DNA from: Halopelagius longus
GTDB lineage: Archaea; Halobacteriota; Halobacteria; Halobacteriales; Haloferacaceae
Assembly (NCBI RefSeq): GCF_900100875.1
Contig: NZ_FNKQ01000004.1
Coordinates: 1-64,000 of the forward strand
DNA length: 64,000 nt
Direction of reading: 5' to 3'
Shown here: positions 33,911-43,389 of the stretch, piece after piece
Position numbering within the stretch: position 1 is the stretch's first letter
How the letters are laid out: the number at the start of each line of letters is the position of its first letter
Notes under the pieces: generated by a model
What the model was told of the DNA's origin: nothing
Databases searched by the model: none
Seen by the model: the letters and a program-made list of their open reading frames with translations, nothing else
Position numbers and translations under genes: made by a program

Positions 33911-34996
33911 ATGGATGGCCGTGAGCCAGAGGCTCTTATTCCAGCGGCCGTGGACACGCTCCCGATAAACTTTGCAATCCTGGATGACGAAGGGACGATC
34001 CTGTATACGAATCGCGCATGGCGGGAGTTCGGCGAAGCGAACGACATCGAACTGAGACCGGATACGGTCGGAACGAACTATCTTTCGATCACCAGACAAG
34101 CGGAGACGGAGACGGCACAAGCGGCCGCAGCCGGGTTATCCGAGATTCTAACGGGCGAGCGAGAACTCTTCGAGTTCGAGTATCCGTGCCACTCGCCCGA
34201 CAAGCAACGTTGGTTTCTCATGCGGGCAGCATCGTTCGCTACCAGCGACCAGAGATACGTCGCTGTCGCCCATTTCGACATCACCGACCGGTACACGTAT
34301 CAGCGTCAGTTGGAAGAGTCCAACGAGCGCCTCCAGCAGTTCGCCCACGTTGCCTCTCACGACTTGCAAGAGCCGTTACGGATGGTCACGAGCTACCTCC
34401 AACTGCTCGAACGTCGGTACAGCGATGACCTCGACGAAGACGCAAAAGAGTTCATCGAGTTCGCAGTTGACGGTGCCGAGCGGATGAAGGCGATGATCCA
34501 GGGGCTGCTTACGTACTCCAGAGTCGAAACAGAGGGACAGTCCTTCGATTCGGTCGATCTCGAGGCAGTGCTGGACGACGTGCTGAGGGATCTCGGTATC
34601 CGAATCGACGAAACTGGTGCCGAAATCACCGCCGAATCGCTCCCGACTGTCAGAGGCGACGCCAGCCAACTCCGCCAACTCTTCCAGAACCTGCTGGAAA
34701 ACGCTCTCCAGTACAGCGGTGAGCAGAAACCCCGAGTGTCGATCTCTGCGGTGCGTGACGGAAACGAGTGGATAATTTCGGTCACTGACGAGGGGATCGG
34801 TATCGATCAAGAAGACGTAGACCGGGTTTTCGAGGTGTTCCAGCGACTCCACAGCCACGAGGAGTACGAAGGGACAGGAATCGGCCTCGCACTCTGCCGG
34901 CGCATCGTCAAACGCCACGGGGGAGAGATTTGGGTAGACTCCGAACCCGAAGAGGGATCGACGTTTTCGTTTACGCTTCCGGCACCCGATACGTGA
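33911..34996 (+). CDS. Soluble PAS sensor histidine kinase
   Basis: A 361-residue kinase with one PAS domain (LPINFAILDDEGTILYTNRAWREFG, ending HFDITDRY, residues ~17-125). The kinase core has AHVASHDLQEPLRMVTSYLQ, N box FQNLLENALQYSG, G1 VTDEGIGID and GTGIGLALCRRIV. The core is nearly the same as that of the six-PAS kinase at 28599, which suggests a duplication with different sensor input. Substrate response regulators are not in the window. Confidence 0.92.
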   Translation: MDGREPEALIPAAVDTLPINFAILDDEGTILYTNRAWREFGEANDIELRPDTVGTNYLSITRQAETETAQAAAAGLSEILTGERELFEFEYPCHSPDKQRWFLMRAASFATSDQRYVAVAHFDITDRYTYQRQLEESNERLQQFAHVASHDLQEPLRMVTSYLQLLERRYSDDLDEDAKEFIEFAVDGAERMKAMIQGLLTYSRVETEGQSFDSVDLEAVLDDVLRDLGIRIDETGAEITAESLPTVRGDASQLRQLFQNLLENALQYSGEQKPRVSISAVRDGNEWIISVTDEGIGIDQEDVDRVFEVFQRLHSHEEYEGTGIGLALCRRIVKRHGGEIWVDSEPEEGSTFSFTLPAPDT

Positions 34997-35125
34997 ACGG
35001 TGTTCGAGAATCATCCCGGCAATATTGCGCGTTCTATTCAACGTTGTTTCCGGTTCCTATCACAAATTTTTAATTTTCAACAGGGTCGTCGAAATCAGTT
35101 TCTCTCTGCCCCGTCTCTGTAGACT

Positions 35126-35743
35126 GTGCTTCCAATCATCGGGCATCGAGGCCGACTGCGGGCGGCGGCCGAGAACACGGTACGGTCCTTCGAGGCGGCA
35201 GCAAAGTGGGGGGTCGACGGCGTCGAGTTCGACGTTCGACGGACGGGCGACGACGAGTTGGTCGTCATCCACGACGCAACGGTCGACAGAACGACGACTG
35301 GTAACGGCCGCGTTGACCGCCTCTCACTCGCGGAGATACAGTCTTTCACCACGGGCGACGGTGAAACCGTGCCCACCCTCGAGCAGTCGCTCTCGGTGAT
35401 CAGCGAGACGACGCTCGAAGCCTGGATCGATCTGAAGGACCCCGGTCTCGTCGACGACGTCGTAAGGGCAGTCAGACGTCACGGACTAGTGGAACGAACC
35501 GTTCTCTTCGCCGGTCAGGGGTTCGTCGACGACATCCCGGAGCGTGCGCACGACGCAGGGATTCGAGCTGGAATCACTATCGGACCCGCACTGGCTGGAC
35601 GATACGGGCCCACCGACCCCTTCGCCGTCATCGATACTCTGGACGCCGACGCTCTCTTGCTAACCACCGAGTCGATCACGGACGCGCTGCTCCGGAAGGC
35701 AGTGGACAGAAGTGTTCGCGCCGGTCTCCTCGTCGACTGCTGA
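35126..35743 (+). CDS. Glycerophosphodiester phosphodiesterase (GDPD), C-terminally shortened
   Basis: A 205-residue enzyme starting at GTG. It has the GDPD motif set: IIGHRG (catalytic His), AENTVRSFEAA, DGVEFDVRRTGDDELVVIHDATVDRTT (metal Glu/Asp and second His) and EAWIDLKDPG. The usual C terminus (V..WTVND......GVDGIITD) is missing: after LLVDC the next codon is TGA where families normally have TGG, followed by ISER. A TGG to TGA change could have removed ~20 residues including the last barrel helix. Activity is therefore uncertain. Confidence 0.82.
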   Translation: MLPIIGHRGRLRAAAENTVRSFEAAAKWGVDGVEFDVRRTGDDELVVIHDATVDRTTTGNGRVDRLSLAEIQSFTTGDGETVPTLEQSLSVISETTLEAWIDLKDPGLVDDVVRAVRRHGLVERTVLFAGQGFVDDIPERAHDAGIRAGITIGPALAGRYGPTDPFAVIDTLDADALLLTTESITDALLRKAVDRSVRAGLLVDC

Positions 35744-35857
35744 ATCAGCGAACGTCTCGCAGTCGGGTCCTTTCAGTTCTGTCTGAAACGGACGACAAAA
35801 CAGGTGCCCTCGTCGGGGTGCGTGAAGGACACGCAGTACGAACGTTCAAATCCGCTC

Positions 35858-36259
35858 TTACCCTTCGGCGGGGGCGGTGTGCTGGGTCTGATCGTACTTG
35901 TCCTCGAACTCTTGGATGAGTTGGCCCATCTTGGCGTACCAATCGTTGAGCATCCGCTGCATATCTCTCGCGACCTTCGATGGGTCACTCGGTGAGTAGA
36001 CGTGGTAGTAGCCGCCCTGCTCGTAGTTGACCTGCTCTTTCTGGATGAATCCCGCCTGAAGTAGACGTTGGACGGAGCGGTAGGCGGTCGACCGCTCTCG
36101 ATCGACTGTATCTGCGATTTCGTCCACTGTGAGCGGTTCCGTCGCGTCTACGAGGGTTTGGAAGCACTCCTTGTCGAGCTGTTTGAGACCGTGGAAGCAC
36201 TCAAGGAGACCCTCACACTCCATGTCCTGCTGGAGTTGTTCGGCCATAGAATCCGGCAT
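35858..36259 (-). CDS. TrmB/MarR-type winged-helix regulator
   Basis: A 133-residue protein, start set at MPDSMAEQLQQ (36259) because the TATA-like cttttattg on the minus strand is ~27 nt upstream. The DNA-binding part reads GLKQLDKECFQTLVDATEPLTVDEIADTVD then RSTAYRSVQRLLQAGFIQKE, followed by a coiled region (YAKMGQLIQEFEDKYD). This is the TrmB-like HTH common in haloarchaea. No linked target can be identified. Confidence 0.82.
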   Translation of the reverse strand: MPDSMAEQLQQDMECEGLLECFHGLKQLDKECFQTLVDATEPLTVDEIADTVDRERSTAYRSVQRLLQAGFIQKEQVNYEQGGYYHVYSPSDPSKVARDMQRMLNDWYAKMGQLIQEFEDKYDQTQHTAPAEG

Positions 36260-36927
36260 CGTTATCACCACCATGTAGGAGGTACGTCAATAAAAGATTT
36301 GAGTATGAGACATGCAATTCTGCTCGGCTCCTATAGAACCCGGGATCAGACGTTCGACCCGACTCTGTGGACAGTACGCCGCTGAACGTTCGCGTCTCCG
36401 TCGATTCCAACGGAGGCTAGCTGGCTCGGATTTCCGAGTATAGTGCAACATCGGTACAGTCGTCTGGGCCCGAAACCGGTGCGAACCGTTACGACCGATC
36501 CGATAGCATCCACGCGAGTACGTTCGTGGTCCGAGCGGAGCGAAGTGTCGCCCGGCGGCGCAGCGGACGCACACACCTCGTCCGCCGGCGGACCATCGAG
36601 ATACCCCTCGAAAGTAGTCGTTCTCACCGGGCTCTACCGCTCTTTGTATTCTTCCTTTCGGCTGGCGTCGAAGACCGTGACTCTTCAGTGCCGTCTTGCA
36701 CTCGCCGTGCAACTCCGGACGAGACGTAACTAGTATTGTTCATTATATGCAATTCTATTGGCGATATTACGTTCCTCCGATGGCGTCGGTCCCCTGGTCG
36801 AATCCGCTATCGAACGGTTCTACGCCTTCATAATCGACGTCCTCCGTCGGCGTTACGCCGAAACGGAAGCTCGAAAACGGATCAGCGACCGCTACATATT
36901 TTGCAGTCGTTCGACAAGCAAGAACGC
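36260..36927. other. Spacer between HTH regulator and methyltransferase
   Basis: About 670 bp without a supportable gene. Open frames extending into the methyltransferase upstream region are basic and low in acidic residues, unlike real genes here. The TATA-like element acatatttt (36894-36902) fits the methyltransferase start. Confidence 0.35.
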
Positions 36928-37488
36928 ATGGGCCACCACACGTTCGACGCGTCGAAGGCCGATAAACTCGAGAGCGCGTCCGATCGGTATCGGTACGTTT
37001 CTCGTGAGGAACTCCTGTGGGGGCTCTCCCTCGACGGTGAGGAGACCGTCGCCGACCTCGGAAGCGGCACGGGGTTCTACACCGACGATATCGCTCCGCA
37101 CAGCAACCGCGTCTACGCCGTCGACGTTCAAGACGAGATGCACGACTACTACCGACAGAAAGGGGTCCCCGAGAACGTCGACCTCGTTACGGCCGACGTC
37201 GCCGACCTTCCGTTCGAGGACTCCCAGGTCGATGCGGCGTTCTCGACCATGACCTACCACGAGTTCGCCAGTGAGGAGGCATTCGACGAACTCGCTCGCG
37301 TCGTCGCACCCGGCGGCCGGTTCGTCGTCGCAGACTGGGCCGCGACCGGCACCGGCGAGAGCGGACCACCCCTCGACGAACGCTACACCGCGGACGAGGT
37401 CGTTGACGCCCTCGGCGACCACGGGTTCACGGACGTATTCAGGGCGGCGCGTCCGGAGACGTATCTCATCGTCGTCGAGAACGCGTAG
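36928..37488 (+). CDS. Class I SAM-dependent methyltransferase
   Basis: A 186-residue enzyme, start at MGHHTFDASKADKLE because the 64 codons upstream are not protein-like. Motif I is VADLGSGTGFYTDDIA (residues ~45-60), the acidic post-I is VYAVDVQDEM, motif II region is ADVADLPFEDSQVDAAFSTM, and motif III is ARVVAPGGRFVVADW. It resembles the UbiE/Methyltransf_11 group. The substrate is unknown. Confidence 0.88.
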   Translation: MGHHTFDASKADKLESASDRYRYVSREELLWGLSLDGEETVADLGSGTGFYTDDIAPHSNRVYAVDVQDEMHDYYRQKGVPENVDLVTADVADLPFEDSQVDAAFSTMTYHEFASEEAFDELARVVAPGGRFVVADWAATGTGESGPPLDERYTADEVVDALGDHGFTDVFRAARPETYLIVVENA

Positions 37489-37560
37489 AACCGAGAGTCG
37501 AGGACTCGGGCGGATTTCGGACCGAGAGCCACTTCGTGTGTGCGGAAGGCGGGGCAGAGT

Positions 37561-37865
37561 ATTCACCGCAGTAGCACAGTGAACCGGGCGAAGACCAGCC
37601 GGATCGAGGGCGACGAACAGGTTCGTGACCGTCAACCGGATCGACCGCTCGTCGTCCGCGAGAAACGGCGTCAGCGAAGGGCAAAGCGAGGAGACGGCGG
37701 CCGGGCGGTCGTCCGCGAGGCGGCGCAACTCCCGTAACGCGTTCTTCCGGTCCGCAGCGTCTCCCGTGTCGAGGTGGGCAGAGACGTACGCACGGCCTCG
37801 TATTCGCTGTCTCGAATCGACCTAGCGAGGCCCTCTATCGGCAGTGTGTCTCCTGATTCCTCCAT
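37561..37865 (-). pseudogene. Frameshifted, truncated HEAT-repeat protein
   Basis: From 37865 the frame reads MEESGDTLPIEGLARSIRDS, EYEAV, then continues in a different frame as RAYVSAHLDTGDAADRKNAL, RELRRLADDRPAAVSSLCPS and LTPFLADDERSIRLTVTNLF. The two pieces together look like the N terminus of a haloarchaeal HEAT-repeat protein with a one-base frameshift near codon 25. After about LFVALDPAG the similarity fades into arginine-rich text. The rest of the gene is gone. Confidence 0.6.
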
Positions 37866-38858
37866 CGACTATCTCTCCGTTGCGGCGAGTTACCACCGCG
37901 CGACACGGATAATAGTGAGATCTAACGGTTATATCAGTAATATTTCAGCGTTTGAGTCTGTGGGTGGTGGACCCCCCAGGCTGAAAATTCAGGTCGTTCA
38001 ATACAACGTCCAACCAGATATGACCGCAGAGCACGCTACGTAGAAGAGTAGAGCCGTGTCTATAGGCAGGTAGCATCGGGCGTCGTGGATGTCCAAGTGA
38101 TGAGCAAGATGACACACATTTTCCCGACGTTAGCTCGGGGCGTACGGCCATGATTTTCTTTGGGTGAACAACCGCTGTTCGACCGAACAGCAAGAGCACA
38201 GTGGAGGACTCAAAGAAGCGCAGATGAACCCCACCTCGGCGTTCACCCTCGAAGCTGTGCTGACCACTGCAAGGGGTGACGTGTTTCGACTGCCGTTCAG
38301 ATCAAGATGGAGGGCGGTGATCGCTCTAGGCGGGGGTGTTACGAGTCGTCTAGTAGGGGGCGTGCAGAGCGATCGAAGCGCAGGAAGAATCTGATCAATT
38401 AGCCCTACTCCAGGGATGTACATAATTGATTGTACTCACCGAGTGCGCTCATTCGAGGAAGATTCGGTCCTCGTCGGTTTCACCGAGGAACATATTAAAA
38501 GGATCGTCGGAGGGGTTCAGAGGAGACACGTCTGATAAACCGACCGCACATCGTTCTCCTCAACGGCGCGATAGTCCTATTTCCTCCGACTCCTAGTCGA
38601 TCTGTCCCTACTCCAACATCGTCCGTAAGAAGCACCGTCGGCCCACTCAACGGCATTCATCCTCCTGTCCGGCCCGCGCGACGCCTCCCCGCCACGTAGA
38701 AATAGTAGTGTTTTCGAGTCCGTCGGCCGGAGAAGTAGCGTCTCCGGCATATTCCGGCGAAAGCGTATTCATTGGCTGCAACCGTGTTTCGTTGGCGGCA
38801 CGGTTTAGCTCCATACCTACCCAAAAGATAACAATGATTGTCGTCTAACATTTCGTCC
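37866..38858. other. Gene-poor spacer with an 18-bp inverted repeat
   Basis: About 1 kb with no supportable gene. It contains one clean inverted repeat, GCTGTTCG-AC-CGAACAGC (38174-38191). Composition is mixed and the segment follows a decayed gene, so it is probably remnant DNA. Confidence 0.4.
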
Positions 38859-40064
38859 ATGGAGCTCCCGACAGAAGGTTCCGATGGAGAAGAGAGCAGT
38901 ACGAAACGGCGGACGTTCCTCGGTCTTACGGGGGCACTCACGGTTGGCGGCTATTCGGGGAGCGTCGCCGCCACCGATGAGTCAACGGAGACGAGCGAGC
39001 CCGACGAGTCGAGCGATGAATCGACGGAGACGAACGACTCCGAGGAGTCCGATTCCGTCACCGTCCACGAGGGCGTCACGTACGCCGAACGTGACGTAGG
39101 CGAGATGAAACTGGACCTGTACGTTCCGGCCGTAGACGACCCGCCGCTGATCGTCTACTACCACGGCGGGGCCTGGGTGTTCAACACCCGAGACAACGCC
39201 CCCGAACTGGCGCGGTACGCCGAGAAGTGGGGAATGGCGATTGCGAGCGTCAGCTATCGGCTCTCGGAGGTTCCCGAGGATGTCGAGTTACCGAGTATCG
39301 ATCCCGAGAACCCGACGCCGCGCGGCGTGTTTCCCGATCACTTCGTCGACGCGAAGGCGGCGGTTCGGTGGTTACGGGCGAACGCAGGCGAGTACGGGTA
39401 CGACGCCGAACGCGTCGCGGCGTGGGGTGCGTCGGCAGGCGGCCACCTAGCCAGTCTCGTCGGCGTTCTCGACGACGTGACGGACCTCGCGGGAGAGGCT
39501 TATTCGGAGGACGAACTCCGGAAGGAGGTCGCACCCGACGAGTCGGGCGCCGTTCAAGCAGTCGTCAACTGGTATGGGGTCTCGGATCTCACGCTAACGC
39601 CGGGCGAGACGGGCAATCCCGAGACGCTGCTCATCGGCGGCCCGAAGTCCGAGAACCGGGCTCGGTTCGAACAGGCGAGTCCGGTGACGCACGTCTCCGC
39701 GAACGACCCGCCGTTCCTCATCATGCACGGACGCGCAGACCAAGTGGTTCCGATCAAACACAGTCGCGTTCTGTACGACGCGCTAGATAAAGCCGGCGTC
39801 GATGCGATCAAATACGAACTCCACGAGTTGAACCACGTGTTCGCTCACGGAGGAATCGAAACGATTCAGTCAGAACGAGTGGCGATGGACCTCTTAGCGG
39901 CGAGCCCGACCCCCGCGCAGTCGGTTTCGGAAACCGTTCACATCGAGAAAGGCGGGGCCGCGAGGGTTCTCACGCAGGGGAAACCGCCGGCGGGACCGAT
40001 AACGATTGGACAGTTCTTGACACGAACGATCGGCGATCTGGCCTGCTGCGACACCGAAGCGTGA
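38859..40064 (+). CDS. Tat-exported alpha/beta hydrolase (carboxylesterase/acetylesterase-like)
   Basis: A 401-residue secreted hydrolase; the ATG at 38859 is preferred to an in-frame TTG upstream. The Tat motif TKRRTFLGLTG lies ~17 residues in, followed by a Ser/Glu/Thr-rich linker. The fold has the oxyanion HGGAW near residue 103, the nucleophile in GASAGGH (~195), IMHGRADQVVP with the acid (~288) and ELNHVFAHGG with the catalytic His (~328). The type fits BD-FAE/acetylxylan-esterase-like enzymes that deacylate glycans. A ~55-residue C-terminal extension of unknown role ends in CCDTEA. It precedes a sugar dehydrogenase gene. Confidence 0.87.
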   Translation: MELPTEGSDGEESSTKRRTFLGLTGALTVGGYSGSVAATDESTETSEPDESSDESTETNDSEESDSVTVHEGVTYAERDVGEMKLDLYVPAVDDPPLIVYYHGGAWVFNTRDNAPELARYAEKWGMAIASVSYRLSEVPEDVELPSIDPENPTPRGVFPDHFVDAKAAVRWLRANAGEYGYDAERVAAWGASAGGHLASLVGVLDDVTDLAGEAYSEDELRKEVAPDESGAVQAVVNWYGVSDLTLTPGETGNPETLLIGGPKSENRARFEQASPVTHVSANDPPFLIMHGRADQVVPIKHSRVLYDALDKAGVDAIKYELHELNHVFAHGGIETIQSERVAMDLLAASPTPAQSVSETVHIEKGGAARVLTQGKPPAGPITIGQFLTRTIGDLACCDTEA

Positions 40065-40152
40065 CGCTTCGAACCGACGCCAGTACGTGTCGTTCCGACG
40101 ATACGGTACCGGCACCAAAAAACGTATACGTCTGTTCGTCGGCAGTTCTCCT

Positions 40153-41190
40153 ATGCGAACCTGCGCACTGACAGCTGTCGGTGAACTTTCGCTCGTCGAG
40201 CGGGACCGGCCGCAGATAGAGTCGGACGAGGTGCTCGTCCGAATCGACCGAGTCGGAATCTGCGGGTCGGACCTCCACTACTACCAGCACGGAGAGAACA
40301 GCGGCAACGTCGTCGACTTCCCGCACGTCCTCGGGCACGAATCTGCGGGCACCGTCGTCGACGTCGGGAGCGACGTTGACTCCGTCTCGGAGTCCGACCG
40401 GGTGGCCGTCGAACCCGGAATTCCGTGCGGCGACTGCTCGTACTGTACGGACGGCGAGTACCACCTCTGTAAGCGGATGGAGTACATGTCCTCGCCGCCC
40501 GTCGACGGCGCACTCACGGAGTACGTCGCGTGGCCGGCAGAACTCGTCTACCCGCTTCCGGACGACGTCTCCCTGCGGGAGGGCGCCCTCGTCGAACCGC
40601 TGAGCGTCGCGATGCACGCCTGCGAACGGGGCGGCGTCTCCGAGGGCGATACGGTCCTCGTCACCGGCGGCGGTCCCATCGGACAACTCGTCTCGGAGGT
40701 TGCCATGGCCCGCGGGGCGGCAGACGTCGTCCTGACCGACGTGGTGGACGAGAAACTCCGATTGGCCGACCGCCGCGGCGTGGACCACACGGTCGACGTG
40801 ACGTCCGAGGACCCCGTCAGCGTGGTTCGCGAACGCGTCGACGAGGACGGCGTCGACGTCGTCTTCGAGAGTTCCGGGGCCGAGAGCGCCATCGAACTGA
40901 CGACGGAGGCCGTCAAGCGCGGCGGCACCGTCGTCTTCGTCGGCATCCCCCTCGACGCCGGACTCCCGGCGGACGTGGTCGAGTTGATCGGCGGCGAGTA
41001 CGACCTGAAGGGGTCGTTCAGGTTCAGAGACACCTACGAGGAAGCCATCGAGGGAATCCGAACCGGGCGGTTCGACGTCGACGGAATCGTGAGCTTCGAG
41101 TCCCCGTTCGCGGAAACGCAGGCGGCGTTCGACCGCGCTATCGAACCGGAGAGCGTGAAAGGCGTCGTCCGAGTCAGCGACGACTCATAG
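40153..41190 (+). CDS. Zinc-dependent polyol/sugar dehydrogenase (sorbitol-dehydrogenase-like MDR)
   Basis: A 345-residue MDR enzyme. The start MRTCALTAVGE is placed ~27 nt after a TATA-like cgtatacg. Catalytic zinc ligands are in GICGSDLHYYQHG (Cys) and LGHESAGTV (His/Glu). The structural zinc lobe CGDCSYCTDGEYHLC is complete, and the Rossmann motif is VLVTGGGPIGQLV. Its closest relative in the window is the gene at 59176. It would oxidise a polyol or sugar with NAD(P). Its last 6 bp overlap the end of the convergent SDR gene. Confidence 0.88.
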   Translation: MRTCALTAVGELSLVERDRPQIESDEVLVRIDRVGICGSDLHYYQHGENSGNVVDFPHVLGHESAGTVVDVGSDVDSVSESDRVAVEPGIPCGDCSYCTDGEYHLCKRMEYMSSPPVDGALTEYVAWPAELVYPLPDDVSLREGALVEPLSVAMHACERGGVSEGDTVLVTGGGPIGQLVSEVAMARGAADVVLTDVVDEKLRLADRRGVDHTVDVTSEDPVSVVRERVDEDGVDVVFESSGAESAIELTTEAVKRGGTVVFVGIPLDAGLPADVVELIGGEYDLKGSFRFRDTYEEAIEGIRTGRFDVDGIVSFESPFAETQAAFDRAIEPESVKGVVRVSDDS

Positions 41191-41955
41191 CGAACTGTCG
41201 TCGTACCCGCCGTCGATTTTGAGCGTCTCGCCGGTCGTGAACGACGCGGCGTCGCTGGCGAGGTACACCGCCGCACCCGCGATTTCCGTCGGTTGTGCGA
41301 CCCGTTCGAGGGGCGTCCGGTCGTCTATCTGCTCGCGGAGGTCGGTACCCTGAGCGAACGCGTCGCCGGCCAACGGCGTCTCGACGAATCCGGGCTCTAT
41401 CGCGTTGACCCGCACCTCCGGCCCCAGGTCGGCCGCCGCGGCGCGGGTGAGACCGTTGACGCCGCTCTTTGCGGCGCAGTACGCCGGACGTTGCTCCCGC
41501 GCCTGTCCCGCGGACATAGAGGAGATGTTGACGATACTCCCCTCGTCCATCTCCCGGCCGAACACCTGACACGCGCGGAAGACGCCGGTGAGGTTGGTGT
41601 CGATGTCTCGCTCCCAGTCTTCGGCGTCCATCTCGGTGACGGGCGCTTTCGCCACCGATCCGGCGGAGTTGACTAACACGTCCACCTCCCCGAGTTCGGA
41701 CGACACTCGCTCGTAAAGGTTCTCGACGGAGTCCATCTCGCGAACGTCGCAGGTGACCTCGACCGTCTCCGCGCCCCGCGAGCGGAGTTCCTCCGCGGCC
41801 TCCGCGACGGCGCGTTCGTCTCGGCTCGTCGCGACGACGTCCGCGCCGTCGTCCGCGAACGCCAGCGCGATTGCGCGCCCGATACCGCTCGTTCCGCCGA
41901 TGACGACCGCCGTCTTGTTCGAGACGCTCACAGTCTGCGTCGGTGAGTCAGACAT
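41185..41955 (-). CDS. Short-chain dehydrogenase/reductase (SDR)
   Basis: A 256-residue classical SDR: VVIGGTSGIGRAIALAFADDGA (cofactor), VLVNSAGSVAKAP, NISSMSAGQ (Ser), YCAAKSG (Tyr-x-x-x-Lys) and the C-terminal DGGYDD. It follows the TRAP permease gene on the same strand (84 bp gap with a TATA-like aagaataag), next to mannonate dehydratase. A fructuronate reductase or 2-keto-3-deoxy-acid dehydrogenase role would fit, but sequence alone cannot separate these. Confidence 0.87.
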   Translation of the reverse strand: MSDSPTQTVSVSNKTAVVIGGTSGIGRAIALAFADDGADVVATSRDERAVAEAAEELRSRGAETVEVTCDVREMDSVENLYERVSSELGEVDVLVNSAGSVAKAPVTEMDAEDWERDIDTNLTGVFRACQVFGREMDEGSIVNISSMSAGQAREQRPAYCAAKSGVNGLTRAAAADLGPEVRVNAIEPGFVETPLAGDAFAQGTDLREQIDDRTPLERVAQPTEIAGAAVYLASDAASFTTGETLKIDGGYDDSSL

Positions 41956-42039
41956 ACGGTACCGATAACCACCCGTCGTTCCCTTATTCTTTCGATTGTC
42001 TCGAAAACGGCCCGAAGTCGGCGTCCGCCGGAGGTTCGG

Positions 42040-43338
42040 TCAGGCGAGTCCCATCGTCCGGGGGAGCCACATCACGACTTCGGGGAAGACGATGGCGAGT
42101 ACGAGTGCGACGAGGAGCGGAACGTAGAACGGAACCATGTTCCGCGTGATTCGTTCGAGAGAGACGCCGGTGACGGCGTTGAGGACGAACAGAATCACGC
42201 CGAACGGCGGCGTCAACAGTCCGATCATCAGCGTGATTATCATTATCACGCCGAAGTGGATCGGGCTGATTGCCGTCTGCTCGATGACGGGGAGGAACAC
42301 CGGCGTGAGGATGGTGATGGCCGCTATCGTCTCCAGCATCAGCCCCACGATGAACAGCACGCCCGCTATCAGCAGCAGAACGACGACGGGGTCGGTGGAG
42401 ACGGTCGTGACCGCCTCGGCGAGCAACTCCGGCAGTTGGGCGCGCCGGATGAGGAAGCCGTACAGCGAGGCGGCGGCGACGATGAACGTCAGCGACGCCG
42501 TCCTCGTCATCCCGTCCTCGAAGCTCTCTATCAGCTCTTCTAACGTGAGCGCGTCGTAGAACAGGGTTCCGATGAGTATCGTGTAGAACAGGGCTATCGC
42601 GCCCGCCTCCGTCGCGGTGAACAGACCGCCCAAGATGCCGCCGATGATGAGAATCGGCGTCCCGAGCGCCGGAAGCGCCCTGAGGAACGTCCGGCCGATT
42701 CGGTCGAGCGACCACCAGTCGCCGCGGCCGTAGCCGTGTTTGTTGGCGTAGAACGTACAGAGTATCATCAGCCCGAGTCCCATGATGAGTCCCGGGACGA
42801 GTCCCGCGATGAACAGCGTCCCGATGGACACCTGCGCGATGACGCCGTAGATGATGAGCGGGACGCTCGGCGGGATTATCGGTCCGATGATGGACGAGGA
42901 CCCGGTGACCGCGACGCTGAATCCCTCCTCGTACCCCTCGTCGCGCATCGCCCGGTACTCTATCGCGCCGAGTCCGGCGGCGTCGGCCGCGGCCGTCCCG
43001 GTCATCCCCGAGAAGATGATGCTGGCGACGATGTTCACGTGGGCGAGGCCGCCACGAATCGGCCCGACGATGGCCGTCGCGAAGTCGAAGATGACGTCCG
43101 TCAGGCCGAGTGCGTTCATCAGGAGCCCCGTCTGAAGGAACAGCGGGATAGCCAGCAGGACGAACGAGTTGCTCCCGCTGACCATCGTCTGGGCGACGAG
43201 CAGCGGTTCGAAGGGTATCGACGTCGTCCACATGAGGATGAGGCTCGTCAGTCCGAGCGCGTAGACGACCGGCACCTCGAACAGGTAGAGCGCGAGCAGT
43301 ACCCCGACGAACAGGACGAGGAGGCCGACGTCCCCCAT
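42040..43338 (-). CDS. TRAP transporter large permease (DctM family)
   Basis: A 432-residue membrane protein with about twelve hydrophobic segments. Typical parts are VYALGLTSLILMW at the start, GPIRGGLAHVNIVASIIFSGMTGTAAADAAGLG (residues ~93-125), and GPIIPPSVPLIIYGV near 150. It forms the ion-coupled transport channel together with the small subunit. Operon order on the minus strand is binding protein, small permease, large permease. TRAP systems usually carry organic or sugar acids, and here uxuA-type catabolism is adjacent. Confidence 0.92.
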   Translation of the reverse strand: MGDVGLLVLFVGVLLALYLFEVPVVYALGLTSLILMWTTSIPFEPLLVAQTMVSGSNSFVLLAIPLFLQTGLLMNALGLTDVIFDFATAIVGPIRGGLAHVNIVASIIFSGMTGTAAADAAGLGAIEYRAMRDEGYEEGFSVAVTGSSSIIGPIIPPSVPLIIYGVIAQVSIGTLFIAGLVPGLIMGLGLMILCTFYANKHGYGRGDWWSLDRIGRTFLRALPALGTPILIIGGILGGLFTATEAGAIALFYTILIGTLFYDALTLEELIESFEDGMTRTASLTFIVAAASLYGFLIRRAQLPELLAEAVTTVSTDPVVVLLLIAGVLFIVGLMLETIAAITILTPVFLPVIEQTAISPIHFGVIMIITLMIGLLTPPFGVILFVLNAVTGVSLERITRNMVPFYVPLLVALVLAIVFPEVVMWLPRTMGLA

Positions 43339-43389
43339 CAGACCGTCGCCTCCCCGAGACGGATGGTGCGAGTTCGACCGAGTCGTGCG

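Noticed and set aside
36892-37728. 278-codon minus-strand open frame covering the methyltransferase
   Set aside because: Antisense to a clear SAM methyltransferase; only its first ~60 codons (HEAT-like) are meaningful and are reported as part of the pseudogene.
38174-38191. GCTGTTCG-AC-CGAACAGC inverted repeat considered as an insertion-sequence end
   Set aside because: No transposase remnant, no second copy and no target duplication found nearby.
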